The notes under the pieces: generated by a model
The model's input: only the letters and a program-made list of their open reading frames with translations
Database searches by the model: none
Told to the model about the DNA's origin: nothing
Origin: Terribacillus aidingensis
GTDB lineage: Bacteria; Bacillota; Bacilli; Bacillales; Amphibacillaceae
DNA: 64,000 bases
Reading direction: 5' to 3'
Assembly: GCF_040703035.1 (NCBI RefSeq)
Contig: NZ_CP159996.1
Coordinates: 3,444,001 to 3,508,000, forward strand
Translations under genes and position numbers: made by a program
Shown here: one piece after another, positions 30,479-41,426 of the stretch
Layout: each line of letters opens with the position of its first letter
Position numbering within the stretch: position 1 is the first letter of the stretch

Positions 30479-32995
30479 ATGGCGGATGAATTACGTCCAA
30501 GTGTGCAAGAAAGAGATATAAGTCAGGAAATGCGTACATCATTTCTTGATTATGCAATGAGCGTTATCGTAGCGCGTGCATTGCCTGATGCAAGAGACGG
30601 CTTGAAGCCGGTGCATCGCAGAATCCTTTATGCATTGCATGATCTGGGTATGCATGCTGATAAGGCATATAAGAAATCAGCCCGTATCGTCGGGGAAGTA
30701 ATCGGTAAATATCATCCGCATGGCGACACAGCTGTATACGAAGCGATGGTCCGGATGGCACAGGATTTCAGCTATCGCTATATGCTTGTAGACGGACATG
30801 GAAACTTCGGTTCTGTGGACGGTGACTCTGCAGCGGCAATGCGTTATACAGAAGCACGGATGTCCAAGATATCCATGGAGCTATTGCGTGATATCAACAA
30901 GGATACAATCGATTATGGCGATAACTACGACGGCTCTGAGAAACAGCCGCTCGTAATGCCAGCACGATTCCCTAACTTGCTCGTGAATGGAGCTTCTGGT
31001 ATTGCGGTTGGTATGGCAACAAATATTCCGCCGCATAACCTGAATGAAACAATCAACGCGGTTTTGGCACTCAGTAAAAACCCGGATATCACTATTGAGG
31101 AATTGATGGATGATTATATATTCGGTCCGGATTTCCCTACTGCAGCTCAGATTTTGGGCCGCAGCGGTATTCGGAAAGCATATGAAACGGGCCGTGGTTC
31201 GATAACAATTCGTGCCAAGACAGAAATTATCGAGCATGATAACGGCAAATCGACCATTCTTGTACATGAATTGCCATATCAGGTGAATAAAGCACGTCTT
31301 GTTGAGAAAATAGCTGAACTTGTTCGTGATAAGCGCATTGAAGGAATTACAGACCTTCGGGATGAATCCGACCGAAACGGTATGCGCGTTGTGGTCGAGG
31401 TTCGCCGTGATGCGAACCCGAATGTCATTCTGAACAACTTGTACAAGCATACAGCCCTGCAGACATCCTTTGGGATCAATATGCTTGCCCTTGTAGATGA
31501 CAAACCGCAGATTCTGAACTTGAAGCAGGCTTTGACACATTATCTTGATCACCAGCAAGTTGTCATTCGCCGCAGAACAGAATTCGAATTGCGCAAAGCA
31601 GAAGCAAGAGCACATATCCTGGAAGGTTTACGGATTGCCCTGGATAATCTTGATGAGATCATCAGCTTGATCCGTGGATCCCAGACAACAGATATCGCCC
31701 GTGATGCATTGATAGAGCGTTTCGAGCTTTCTGACAAGCAAGCACAAGCAATCCTTGATATGCGTCTGCAGCGCCTGACAGGCTTGGAGCGCGACAAGAT
31801 CGAAGATGAGTACCAGGAGCTGGTTAGCTTAATCGCGGAGCTTAAAGCAATTCTTGCAGATGAAGAGAAGGTGCTTGAGATCATTCGGGAAGAATTGACT
31901 GAGATCAAGGAACGTTTCGGTGATGATCGCCGTACAGAAATCGTCATTGGCGGTACTGACTTTATTGAGGATGAAGCACTTATCCCTGTCGAGAACGTCG
32001 TTATCACATTGACGCATCAAGGTTACATCAAACGTCTGCCTTCAAACACGTACCGCAGCCAAGGACGCGGCGGCCGTGGAATCCAAGGTATGGGAACGAA
32101 TGAAGATGATTTCGTTGAACACCTAATTTCCACAAGCACACATGATACGATTCTTTTCTTCACGAACAAAGGAAAAGTATATCGCGCGAAAGGTTATGAA
32201 GTGCCGGAATTCAGCCGTACAGCAAAAGGAATTCCGATCATCAATATGCTGGAAATCGAAAAAGGCGAATGGATCAATGCTTTGATTCCAGTCAAAGAGT
32301 TCGCTGATGACTGGTATTTGATATTCACAACCAAACAAGGTATCTCCAAACGGACGACTTTATCTCAATTCGCCAATATCCGTAAGGGCGGTCTAATTGC
32401 ATTGAACTTGCGTGAGGATGATGAATTGATTTCTGTTCGAATGACAGATGGCCATAAACATATCATGATCGCGACGAAGAATGGTTATCTGATCCGATTC
32501 CCTGAGGAGCAAATCCGACCAATGGGCCGTACTGCTGCTGGGGTTAAAGGAATAACCTTACGCGGAGAAGATGATTCGGTTGTGTCCATGGATATAATCG
32601 ATGAAGGTGTCGATATCTTGAATGTTACTGAAAAAGGTTTCGGCAAACGAACACCTGAGTCAGAGTATCGCATCACAAACCGTGGCGGTAAAGGGATCCT
32701 TACATCCAAAATCACGGATAAAACGGGACAGATGGTATCAGCTAAGCCGGTTACCGGTGAGGAAGATATCATGATCATTACAGTCTCCGGTGTATTGATT
32801 CGGATGCCAGTTTCCAGTATTTCGACTACTGGCCGTAATACACAGGGTGTGATTCTGATTCGCATTCAGGAGAATGAAGCAGTAGCAACTGTTGCTCGGA
32901 TTGATAAAGAGCAAGAGGAAGAAATAGAAGCAGTTTCAGATGATATGCTGGAGGAACCAGTAGTATCAGAGACTGATGATACAGAAGAAGTATGA
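30479..32995 (+). CDS. gyrA: DNA gyrase subunit A
   Basis: 838-residue DNA-cleaving subunit. Winged-helix and tower region with the catalytic Tyr in [10 protein letters not shown]; coiled-coil gate; C-terminal beta-pinwheel with the GyrA box QGRGGRG near residue 525. The start is ATG 30479 with AGGAGG; a longer in-frame reading starts before the ribosome binding site. In the QRDR the residue equal to E. coli Ser83 is Thr (Thr84, HGDTAVYE), whereas B. subtilis has Ser. The acidic residue four positions on (Glu88) is intact. Confidence 0.98.
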   Translation: MADELRPSVQERDISQEMRTSFLDYAMSVIVARALPDARDGLKPVHRRILYALHDLGMHADKAYKKSARIVGEVIGKYHPHGDTAVYEAMVRMAQDFSYRYMLVDGHGNFGSVDGDSAAAMRYTEARMSKISMELLRDINKDTIDYGDNYDGSEKQPLVMPARFPNLLVNGASGIAVGMATNIPPHNLNETINAVLALSKNPDITIEELMDDYIFGPDFPTAAQILGRSGIRKAYETGRGSITIRAKTEIIEHDNGKSTILVHELPYQVNKARLVEKIAELVRDKRIEGITDLRDESDRNGMRVVVEVRRDANPNVILNNLYKHTALQTSFGINMLALVDDKPQILNLKQALTHYLDHQQVVIRRRTEFELRKAEARAHILEGLRIALDNLDEIISLIRGSQTTDIARDALIERFELSDKQAQAILDMRLQRLTGLERDKIEDEYQELVSLIAELKAILADEEKVLEIIREELTEIKERFGDDRRTEIVIGGTDFIEDEALIPVENVVITLTHQGYIKRLPSNTYRSQGRGGRGIQGMGTNEDDFVEHLISTSTHDTILFFTNKGKVYRAKGYEVPEFSRTAKGIPIINMLEIEKGEWINALIPVKEFADDWYLIFTTKQGISKRTTLSQFANIRKGGLIALNLREDDELISVRMTDGHKHIMIATKNGYLIRFPEEQIRPMGRTAAGVKGITLRGEDDSVVSMDIIDEGVDILNVTEKGFGKRTPESEYRITNRGGKGILTSKITDKTGQMVSAKPVTGEEDIMIITVSGVLIRMPVSSISTTGRNTQGVILIRIQENEAVATVARIDKEQEEEIEAVSDDMLEEPVVSETDDTEEV

Positions 32996-32998
32996 TAT

Positions 32999-33037
32999 TG
33001 AGCATTCCCGCTCCCATAGTGGGAATGCTTTTTTTTA
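32999..33037 (+). terminator. Terminator after gyrA
   Basis: AGCATTCCC/GGGAATGCT stem followed by eight T. Confidence 0.9.
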
Positions 33038-33066
33038 CATAACCTTTGGATGAAAGGATGCAGAAT

Positions 33067-34140
33067 ATGATCGTCTCAGCCAATCAGCTCGTTTCCGGCT
33101 GTATCGTAACAGCCGATGTTTTAGGAAAAAGCGGTATGCCGCTAGTAAAAAGTAAGACAGTCCTGACAGATACAGAAATCTTTTATTTGCAAAAAATGCT
33201 CGTAAAAGAAGTAACAGTTGCAGCTCGCTTAGAGGATGGCAGCAGTTTCGTTCCCGAAAAGGAGACTGTAAGCGTTCAGCCAGCCGATATACAAGTGCAT
33301 TTCCTGGATGCCTATGCAGCCGCAGTTGAAAGCTATCAAAAGCAGTTCAATGCATGGCAGCATGGCTCCGCTGTCGATATAGCTGCACTTCGCAAACACA
33401 TTCTTCCTGTTTTGGAGAAGGTCAGTGAATGGGAAGGAAATGTGTTCAATCTGCCTGCATACAGAACGCATAGTGATTATTTGCCGGAACACGCGACTGG
33501 TACCGCTGCACTTGTGGCTGCTGTTTTACAAAAAGCAGGTTTTCCTGAGGCGGACATCAAGCAAATCGGCTTAGCTGCTTATCTGGCAGATTGCGGTATG
33601 GCTAAACTTAAGCAGCCGTATCACATCCAGAAACGACGTTTGCAGGATACTGATTGGGAAGACATCCAAAAGCATCCAACCTTCTCCTATCGGATGGTCG
33701 AGCAAGCTTCTCTCCTTTCGTCGAAAGCGAAGCTTGCCATTCTCCAGCATCACGAACGGGCGGATGGAGCTGGTTACCCATTGCGATTACCGAAGGAAAA
33801 GATTCATTCCTTTGCAAGTCTCCTTTCCATCTGTGACACATATCATGCTTTGATAACCGAACGTGCTTATCAGGCTGCTGTATCACCGTATAAAGCGCTG
33901 GATATTATCCTGGAGGAGCAGTTCAGACGATTTGATCCAGCAATGATCCAGAACTTTACCCAGGCATTTGTCGATGCCCAGCAAAACACGACTGTCAAAT
34001 TATCATCCGGGGAGTTTGCGGAGGTTGTCTATACCGATCATAACCATCCGACGAGGCCGATGGTACGTGAGCAAGAGACTGGTCAAGTAAAGGCATTGAC
34101 TGATATGCAGCATATAAGAATCGAACAAATCATCTCATGA
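33067..34140 (+). CDS. HD-GYP-like protein with degenerate HD motif
   Basis: 357-residue cytoplasmic protein resembling cyclic-di-GMP phosphodiesterases of the HD-GYP type. An N-terminal all-alpha/beta region (1-130) precedes the domain. The second half keeps LAILQHHERADGAGYPLRLP (HHE and GYP motifs) and SICDTYHALITERAYQ. The first HD motif, normally LLHDIGK, reads YLADCGM, so the metal-binding His is replaced by Ala and the Lys by Met. It may be catalytically weakened or a c-di-GMP sensor. Start ATG 33067 follows AAAGGATG. It occupies the slot of the rrnO operon in B. subtilis, between gyrA and yaaC. Confidence 0.8.
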   Translation: MIVSANQLVSGCIVTADVLGKSGMPLVKSKTVLTDTEIFYLQKMLVKEVTVAARLEDGSSFVPEKETVSVQPADIQVHFLDAYAAAVESYQKQFNAWQHGSAVDIAALRKHILPVLEKVSEWEGNVFNLPAYRTHSDYLPEHATGTAALVAAVLQKAGFPEADIKQIGLAAYLADCGMAKLKQPYHIQKRRLQDTDWEDIQKHPTFSYRMVEQASLLSSKAKLAILQHHERADGAGYPLRLPKEKIHSFASLLSICDTYHALITERAYQAAVSPYKALDIILEEQFRRFDPAMIQNFTQAFVDAQQNTTVKLSSGEFAEVVYTDHNHPTRPMVREQETGQVKALTDMQHIRIEQIIS

Positions 34141-34168
34141 AGCACGCTGATCAGCGTGCTTTTTTTAT
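34139..34168. terminator. Shared terminator of the HD-GYP gene and yaaC
   Basis: Perfect AGCACGCT/AGCGTGCT stem with a 4-base loop and seven T on the plus strand; the yaaC stop codon lies inside it. On the minus strand there is no good T-run. Confidence 0.8.
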
Positions 34169-35107
34169 ATCCTGAAAATGCTTCAGCATATAGGATCCAA
34201 TCAATAAAGGGAATTTTTCTGCAGTAATCTCCAGAAACCGGACAATGAGCGGATATTCATTGTGCCGGTTGACATGAAGCAGATCTGTCCACCACTCTGC
34301 TTCATAGCGGCAAATCATGCTTAGGTTGTACAGCAGTGCATAATGCGCCATGCACTCATGAAAGTTGCTCCAACAGCTTTGCCGGACAAAGTAGTATTGG
34401 CCCTTTACCGGATTTGAATAAAGCGGCCCAGCAGCTTGCCACAGCGAATCAGGCTGCTGCATTGTTAGCTGTTCCTGTCCTGTGATTTTAAAAGAGAAAG
34501 ATTCCAGGAACTCCAAGAAGCGACGTTTTGTATATTGAAACTCGTCTAATAAGCAATCCGGCAGAATAAGTACATCCTTTTCCAGTCTAGCTTCTGTCAG
34601 GTTGCGCTTTCCCTCCTGCAGCGAAAGAAGATCATACAGTTCCGGAACTAATCCGAACATATCCCCCATGGAAACCTTTTTGATGCTATGAAATTCTCTC
34701 TTACAAACATGACGTGAAAAATACGGGAATAAGCCGCGCTGCTGCAATAAAACTTCATCTAAGCTGAATTGATAGTCGCGCTTCTTTCGCTTTCTAGACG
34801 ATAACCCATGGGAAAGATCTGCTGTGGATTCTGGGTAGGCTGGACGCGTCAGCAGCAAACTCGCCTTCATAAAATGGGTCATTCCGTAAAATAATAAGAC
34901 AGGTTTCATAAGCAGCGGGGCGTTCTTTCCATGGGAATAATAAGATTTACCGTGTTCCAGATAGGCAAGGAAGGCAGAAATGTTCTGATAGCTCCGTGCT
35001 TCGGCGTCTGGAATTCCAAGATACTGGTAGCTTTTTTGCAGGAAGGAAAGAGCTGCATCCTCTGCCTCGAGGAAGGAAAGAAAAGTGGATACGTTTTCAT
35101 CATGCAT
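34151..35107 (-). CDS. yaaC: YaaC family protein
   Basis: 318-residue protein of unknown function found between gyrA and guaB in Bacillus. Rich in Tyr, Phe and Leu but without clear membrane spans. Recognisable stretches are FLQKSYQYLGIPDAEARSYQN, GKSYYSHGKNAPLLMKPVLL, FYGMTHFMKASLLL and FVRQSCWSNFHECMAHYALLYNLSMI, a conserved C-terminal block of the family. ATG 35107 has GGAGG at 7 bases. It runs against replication and faces the HD-GYP gene; divergent from guaB. Confidence 0.85.
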   Translation of the reverse strand: MHDENVSTFLSFLEAEDAALSFLQKSYQYLGIPDAEARSYQNISAFLAYLEHGKSYYSHGKNAPLLMKPVLLFYGMTHFMKASLLLTRPAYPESTADLSHGLSSRKRKKRDYQFSLDEVLLQQRGLFPYFSRHVCKREFHSIKKVSMGDMFGLVPELYDLLSLQEGKRNLTEARLEKDVLILPDCLLDEFQYTKRRFLEFLESFSFKITGQEQLTMQQPDSLWQAAGPLYSNPVKGQYYFVRQSCWSNFHECMAHYALLYNLSMICRYEAEWWTDLLHVNRHNEYPLIVRFLEITAEKFPLLIGSYMLKHFQDIKKAR

Positions 35108-35215
35108 ACAGAATCCTCCAGTGATTTTTACGTGCTCATATAGTTGAAAAACCGCGCATCTTGGCGTATTGTAAGTAACAATAGGTTTTAATAGCAGTAT
35201 TTTAACCATATATAA

Positions 35216-36718
<1,503 letters not shown>

Positions 36719-36726
36719 TCATATTT

Positions 36727-36763
36727 TGAAACGACGCCAAAATCGGCGTCGTTTCTTTTTTAT
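36727..36763 (+). terminator. Terminator after guaB
   Basis: AAACGACGCC/GGCGTCGTTT stem with a 6-base loop, then CTTTTTT. Confidence 0.9.
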
Positions 36764-36793
36764 AGTACATAATCTAACAAATAAACAGATTTT

Positions 36794-36816
36794 TTGCAAT
36801 ATAAATAATATTGTAA
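36794..36816. promoter_or_regulatory. Palindrome upstream of the TAXI-TRAP operon
   Basis: TTGCAATAT-AAATA-ATATTGTAA is an inverted repeat with 9-bp arms and one mismatch. It lies 60 bases before the first gene, in the promoter region, so an operator for an unseen regulator is plausible. Confidence 0.4.
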
Positions 36817-36876
36817 AAGTAGGGAGGGTTTGCTAACGTTATGGAGAATTATTAATCTCAAGGGGGAGATGAACGA

Positions 36877-37881
36877 ATGAAAATGAAGAAATCACTTTCA
36901 GCAGTAGTACTTATGACGTTGTTAGCACTTATACTCAGCGCTTGTGGAGGGGGAACAGCCGGGGGTTCAGGGGATTCCGGTGAGGAAGAAGGCGGACAGC
37001 AATTCATCACGCTGCTCACAGGCGGAACAGAAGGTACATATTATCCGCTTGGCGGAAGTATCGCGGAGATTCTAAATTCCAATGTGGATGATGTAAAAGC
37101 GACAGCTACCTCTACTGGTGCCTCAGTGGAGAATATGAATAAATTGAGTGAAGGAAATGATGATATCGTCGCGTTCAGCCAGACTGATATTGCTGCGTAT
37201 GCATCGGAAGGAACGTTGATGTTTGATGGTCAAGGAATCGATAGCATCCAGGCCATTGGTTCTTTGTATCCGGAAACGATCCAGATTGTCGCTACGGAAG
37301 ATAGCGGCATACAGACAGTGGAAGATTTAAAAGGCAAAACAGTTTCAATTGGTGCCCCAGGATCAGGAACGAATGCAAGTGCAGAAGATATCCTTGGAAT
37401 CTACGACATGACAGTGGAAGATATCGAAGTCCAGAATCTTGATTTCGGTGAATCAACAGCTGGTATGCAGGATGGTACCATTGATGCTGCTTTCATTACA
37501 GCTGGTACGCCGACAGGGGCAGTAGAAAGTCTTTCAGCAACGACTCCAGTCACGATTGTAGGGCTGGATCAAGATAAAGTGGATCAATTGATCGAAGAGA
37601 AGCCTTATTACGCTCCTTACACGATCGAAGCAGGAACATACAGCTTGGAGGAGCCTGTAGAAACAGTTTCTGTAAATGCAATGCTTGTAACTACAGAAGG
37701 TATGGATGAGGAACTCGTTTATAACATGACAAAGGCATTGTATGAAAATACAGGAGATATCGGCCATCAAAAGGCAGAATTAATCAAAGCAGAAACAGCT
37801 GCTGATGGTGTAAGTATTCCATTCCATCCAGGTGCCCAGCGCTATTTGGAGGAAGCGGGAGTGGAACTGCCTTCTTCCTGA
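36877..37881 (+). CDS. TAXI-family TRAP transporter solute-binding lipoprotein
   Basis: 334-residue extracellular binding protein. Signal peptide with lipobox LSAC (Cys near residue 23) and a Gly/Ser/Glu-rich linker, then the TAXI domain: LLTGGTEGTYYPLGGSIAEILN, ATSTGASVENMNKL, LYPETIQIVA, LKGKTVSIGAPGSGT and FITAGTPTGAVESL. TAXI proteins bind acidic substrates such as glutamate or dicarboxylates in studied cases. First gene of a three-gene TRAP operon; a terminator follows it, so downstream genes may be made at lower level. Confidence 0.92.
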   Translation: MKMKKSLSAVVLMTLLALILSACGGGTAGGSGDSGEEEGGQQFITLLTGGTEGTYYPLGGSIAEILNSNVDDVKATATSTGASVENMNKLSEGNDDIVAFSQTDIAAYASEGTLMFDGQGIDSIQAIGSLYPETIQIVATEDSGIQTVEDLKGKTVSIGAPGSGTNASAEDILGIYDMTVEDIEVQNLDFGESTAGMQDGTIDAAFITAGTPTGAVESLSATTPVTIVGLDQDKVDQLIEEKPYYAPYTIEAGTYSLEEPVETVSVNAMLVTTEGMDEELVYNMTKALYENTGDIGHQKAELIKAETAADGVSIPFHPGAQRYLEEAGVELPSS

Positions 37882-37888
37882 TTGAATA

Positions 37889-37927
37889 CAGAAAACGCCG
37901 GTAGCTCGTTTACCGGCGTTTTTTTTA
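37889..37927 (+). terminator. Terminator between the TAXI and DUF1850 genes
   Basis: AAACGCCGGTA/TACCGGCGTTT stem with a 6-base loop and eight T. Intraoperonic, probably partial, giving more binding protein than permease. Confidence 0.8.
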
Positions 37928-37946
37928 CAAAAGCAGGTGTACAGAA

Positions 37947-38456
37947 TTGCGATTTCGCATCATTTTTATGATCAGTCTACTGATCATAACACTAGTTGCA
38001 TTGTACATATTTGTCCCCTTCCGGCATATACTCGCCTGTAAAGATTTGCAAAGTGAGCGTCTCCTGGCTTATTTACCGGTCGAGGATGAAGCGCATGTGA
38101 GTATCCGATACACCCATTCCATCCATCGTTCAGATGTGACGGAAGAGTACACAATCAAGCAAACAAGATTATATCCTTTTCAGCTTGTCTACGAAGATAC
38201 TGCAGTCGGCATGCCAGCAAATGCCAAGCCAGGTGAAACATTCGAGATGAAAGGTGGAAAATATTATATCCGGAATATGAAGGGCTATCAGGATGCTCTT
38301 AACCTGACAATCGGAGAAGTGGTGGCAAATCACCAGCTGGTCTATCAGAAGCACAGCTATTCTCTCCAAGACAATATCGGACCAGGTGTCTCCATTAAAA
38401 TCCAAGCAGAATACACAAATTTATGGGAGCTATGGAAAGGAGAACTGCTTGAATGA
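37947..38456 (+). CDS. DUF1850 protein of the TRAP-TAXI cluster
   Basis: 169 residues: one N-terminal membrane segment (about 4-24) then an extracytoplasmic domain with SIRYTHSIHRSDVTEEY and DTAVGMPANAKPG, as in DUF1850. It is regularly found with TAXI-type TRAP permeases, role unknown. The start is probably TTG at 37947 behind GCAGGTG; the first in-frame ATG lies 21 bases later without a ribosome binding site. Overlaps the permease by 4 bases (ATGA). Confidence 0.8.
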   Translation: MRFRIIFMISLLIITLVALYIFVPFRHILACKDLQSERLLAYLPVEDEAHVSIRYTHSIHRSDVTEEYTIKQTRLYPFQLVYEDTAVGMPANAKPGETFEMKGGKYYIRNMKGYQDALNLTIGEVVANHQLVYQKHSYSLQDNIGPGVSIKIQAEYTNLWELWKGELLE

Positions 38457-40549
38457 ACGATAAAGCTACGAACATTGACGTATTATCGGAACAAGAACAA
38501 CAGCAGCTGATTGAGAAATACGATACCGAATCAAATTTCAGAAAGCTCACAGGAATCATGGCTACTGTCGTCTTTTTCTTATTGCTCGCGTTTTCCTTGT
38601 ACCAGTTATATACCGCTACATATGGAAATGTACCGACTCAGATTCATCGATCCGTCCACTTAGGATTCGGGCTTGTGTTGATTTATCTGTTATTCCCGGC
38701 AAAACGTAAAAGCAAGGATAAACGGATTGCCTGGTATGATTATCTGTTAGCTGCACTTGGATTTTATGTAGGTGCTTATTGGCCGGTCATGTATGACAAC
38801 ATCATTGCCCAAGGCGGGCAGATGACTACACTGGATTTCGTTACAGGAGGAATAGCGGTCCTGCTCGTTCTGGAAGCGACAAGACGTACTGTCGGGCTGC
38901 CTATCATCATCATCGCCATCCTCTTCATGGCATATGCTTACTGGGGCAGGCAGCTTCCTGATTTCATCGTCCACCCAGGAGTAGATATAGATACACTCGT
39001 CAACTCCCTATTCTTCACAACAGAGGGCATGCTCGGTACGCCGATCGGTGTATCGGCAACGTATATTTTCCTCTTTCTTTTATTCGGTGCATTCCTGGTA
39101 AAGACTGGCGTAGGGCAGTATTTCAATGATCTAGCATTACTTGTAGCCGGAAGGAGAATTGGAGGCCCGGCGAAGGTTGCGATATTCTCCAGTGCACTGC
39201 AAGGTACGGTAAGCGGGAGCTCGGTAGCAAACGTTGTAACATCGGGATCTTTTACCATTCCAATGATGAAGAGACTTGGTTATTCCAAGAACTTCGCAGG
39301 TGCCGTCGAAGCTTCTTCTTCTACAGGAGGTCAAATCATGCCGCCTGTAATGGGGGCCGCAGCCTTCTTGATGGTCGAATTTATCGGTGTGAGTTATTGG
39401 ACGATTGCCAAAGCGGCAATCATACCGGCTATCCTTTATTTTGCCGGCATCTGGATCATGACGCATTTTGAGGCGAAGCGAACTGGATTGAGAGGCCTCA
39501 AAAAAGAAGAACTTCCAAACAAAAAGGAAGTTTTAAGCAAACTATATTTGCTGCTTCCCATAATCGCTATGGTGTTTTATCTGAGCTCGGGTCTCAGCAT
39601 CATGCGAGCAGCACTGTATGGGATCGTTACATGTGTGCTTGTCGCGTTAATCAGAAAAGAAGTCTACCGTCATCTGTACCCAATCGTATTCGGGGTTGTA
39701 CTAGTTGCTTATTTGATTTACAGCGGTGTAACCGGTAGCATGTCCATTCAAAATGGTTTGATCATCGCAGCCATTGCAACTATCGTTGTCAGCTATTTCT
39801 TCGACCGTAACTTCATGGAGACAATTGAAGCATTAGTGGACGGTGCAAGAACTGCCCTCGGTGTAATTGCAGCGACTGCAGCAGCCGGGATCATCGTTGC
39901 AGTCGTTACAAAAACAGGACTTGGTCTGAGCCTTGCGAACAGCTTGGTCGGTCTTGCAAATGAACAGCTATTTTGGACGTTGTTCTTTACGATGATCGCA
40001 TCCCTCATTCTTGGTATGGGTGCGCCGACGACAGCCAACTACATTATTACATCGACGATTGCTGCACCAGCAATCATCCTGCTTGGAGTCAGTGATCTGC
40101 AAGCGCATATGTTTGTTTTCTATTTCGGTATCATGGCTGATATTACACCACCGGTTGCTTTGGCAGCTTTTGCAGCAGCAGGTATGTCTGGAGGACGGCC
40201 GATTGCCACCGGGGTCATATCGACAAAACTGGCCATTGCCGCTTTCGTCATTCCGTATATGTTCGTCTTTGCCCCGGAACTGCTGCTGGTTGGCACAAGC
40301 AATTATCTAGAGGTTGCTTGGATATTCCTGACTGCTTTTCTTGGCATGATAGTCATTGGTGCCGGAATGATCGGTTATTGGTTCCGAAGATTGTATTGGC
40401 CAGAGCGTCTAGTAGCGTTGGCTGCCGGCTTAGCCTTGATCTACCCGGGAGTCTGGACCAGTATTGCTGGTTTAGTTGTTTTCGCTGCTCTAATCGCAAT
40501 CCAGTACATGTATAAAAGATCTGAAATGAATCAGCCGGTTGCAAGCTGA
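38453..40549 (+). CDS. TRAP transporter permease, fused 4TM/12TM
   Basis: 698-residue membrane protein joining the small (DctQ-like) and large (DctM-like) TRAP subunits in one chain, as is usual for TAXI systems. About 16-18 spans. The large-subunit signatures GTPIGVSATYIFLFLLFGAFL, SGSSVANVVTSGSFTIPMMKR, SSSTGGQIMPPVMGAAAFLM and GMGAPTTANYII are present. Uses a sodium gradient in characterised members. Cotranslated with the DUF1850 gene. Confidence 0.92.
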   Translation: MNDKATNIDVLSEQEQQQLIEKYDTESNFRKLTGIMATVVFFLLLAFSLYQLYTATYGNVPTQIHRSVHLGFGLVLIYLLFPAKRKSKDKRIAWYDYLLAALGFYVGAYWPVMYDNIIAQGGQMTTLDFVTGGIAVLLVLEATRRTVGLPIIIIAILFMAYAYWGRQLPDFIVHPGVDIDTLVNSLFFTTEGMLGTPIGVSATYIFLFLLFGAFLVKTGVGQYFNDLALLVAGRRIGGPAKVAIFSSALQGTVSGSSVANVVTSGSFTIPMMKRLGYSKNFAGAVEASSSTGGQIMPPVMGAAAFLMVEFIGVSYWTIAKAAIIPAILYFAGIWIMTHFEAKRTGLRGLKKEELPNKKEVLSKLYLLLPIIAMVFYLSSGLSIMRAALYGIVTCVLVALIRKEVYRHLYPIVFGVVLVAYLIYSGVTGSMSIQNGLIIAAIATIVVSYFFDRNFMETIEALVDGARTALGVIAATAAAGIIVAVVTKTGLGLSLANSLVGLANEQLFWTLFFTMIASLILGMGAPTTANYIITSTIAAPAIILLGVSDLQAHMFVFYFGIMADITPPVALAAFAAAGMSGGRPIATGVISTKLAIAAFVIPYMFVFAPELLLVGTSNYLEVAWIFLTAFLGMIVIGAGMIGYWFRRLYWPERLVALAAGLALIYPGVWTSIAGLVVFAALIAIQYMYKRSEMNQPVAS

Positions 40550-40552
40550 ATT

Positions 40553-40587
40553 AGAAGCTGCCCTTTCATGAGGGTGGCTTTTTTTCG
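40553..40587 (+). terminator. Terminator of the TRAP operon
   Basis: AAGCTGCCCT/AGGGTGGCTT stem with a 6-base loop and seven T. Confidence 0.85.
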
Positions 40588-40637
40588 TTACGTTATTCGG
40601 ATATAGGTCTGATACAATGTCCTGGAGGTGGAGTGAC

Positions 40638-41318
40638 ATGGTTAAAGAACTAATTGATAATGACTGGCAAGATATTCTGCAGGGTGAATTTGAGAAAGAC
40701 TATTATAAGGAACTGCGAAGCTTTTTAAAAAAAGCATATGAGGAACGGACGATTTATCCGGATATGCACCATATTTACGAAGCATTGCAAGTAACTTCAT
40801 TTGCCGATACAAAGGTTGTCATCTTAGGACAAGATCCCTATCATGGCCCTAATCAGGCACATGGTCTTAGTTTTTCGGTACAGCCCGAGGTAGCTATCCC
40901 GAGATCACTGGTCAACATCTACAAGGAGCTGGCAGATGATATTGGCTGTCCGATTCCGACACATGGGTATTTGAAGCGCTGGGCTGAACAAGGCGTGCTG
41001 CTTTTGAACACCGCTTTGACAGTAGAAGCTCACCAGGCAGCATCGCACCGCGGTAAAGGGTGGGAGCACTTCACAGACCGAGTCATTGAGTCATTGAATG
41101 AGAAGCAGGATCCTGTTGTCTTCATTCTTTGGGGGAAACATGCCCAAGAAAAGCAGAAGCTGATTGATACGGAGAAGCACTATACACTTACATCGGTTCA
41201 TCCAAGTCCGCTATCAGCAAGACGTGGTTTCTTTGGCAGCAAGCCATTTTCCAAGACAAACGAGATATTAGAAAATAATGGATTGAAGCCAATTGACTGG
41301 TGTATTCCAGACCTGTGA
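40638..41318 (+). CDS. ung: Uracil-DNA glycosylase
   Basis: 226-residue family 1 UDG that removes uracil from DNA. Catalytic [16 protein letters not shown] (water-activating Asp), LLLNTALTV, and the minor-groove loop [21 protein letters not shown] at 40638 follows GGAGGTGGAGTG. Stands alone between the TRAP operon and dacA; in B. subtilis ung is elsewhere. Confidence 0.96.
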   Translation: MVKELIDNDWQDILQGEFEKDYYKELRSFLKKAYEERTIYPDMHHIYEALQVTSFADTKVVILGQDPYHGPNQAHGLSFSVQPEVAIPRSLVNIYKELADDIGCPIPTHGYLKRWAEQGVLLLNTALTVEAHQAASHRGKGWEHFTDRVIESLNEKQDPVVFILWGKHAQEKQKLIDTEKHYTLTSVHPSPLSARRGFFGSKPFSKTNEILENNGLKPIDWCIPDL

Positions 41319-41426
41319 ACAAAATGTAGAATCGGTATAAAGTACGTTCCCCTCTGCCTATTGTCTATGGTAAAATAGCGGGGATGCACAGTATCGATTC
41401 TATATTTTTGTGGAGGTAGGAAGACT

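Noticed and set aside
30881..32007. Long antisense ORFs inside gyrA (244 and 152 codons)
   Set aside because: Opposite the highly conserved gyrA; no ribosome binding sites, unnatural composition.
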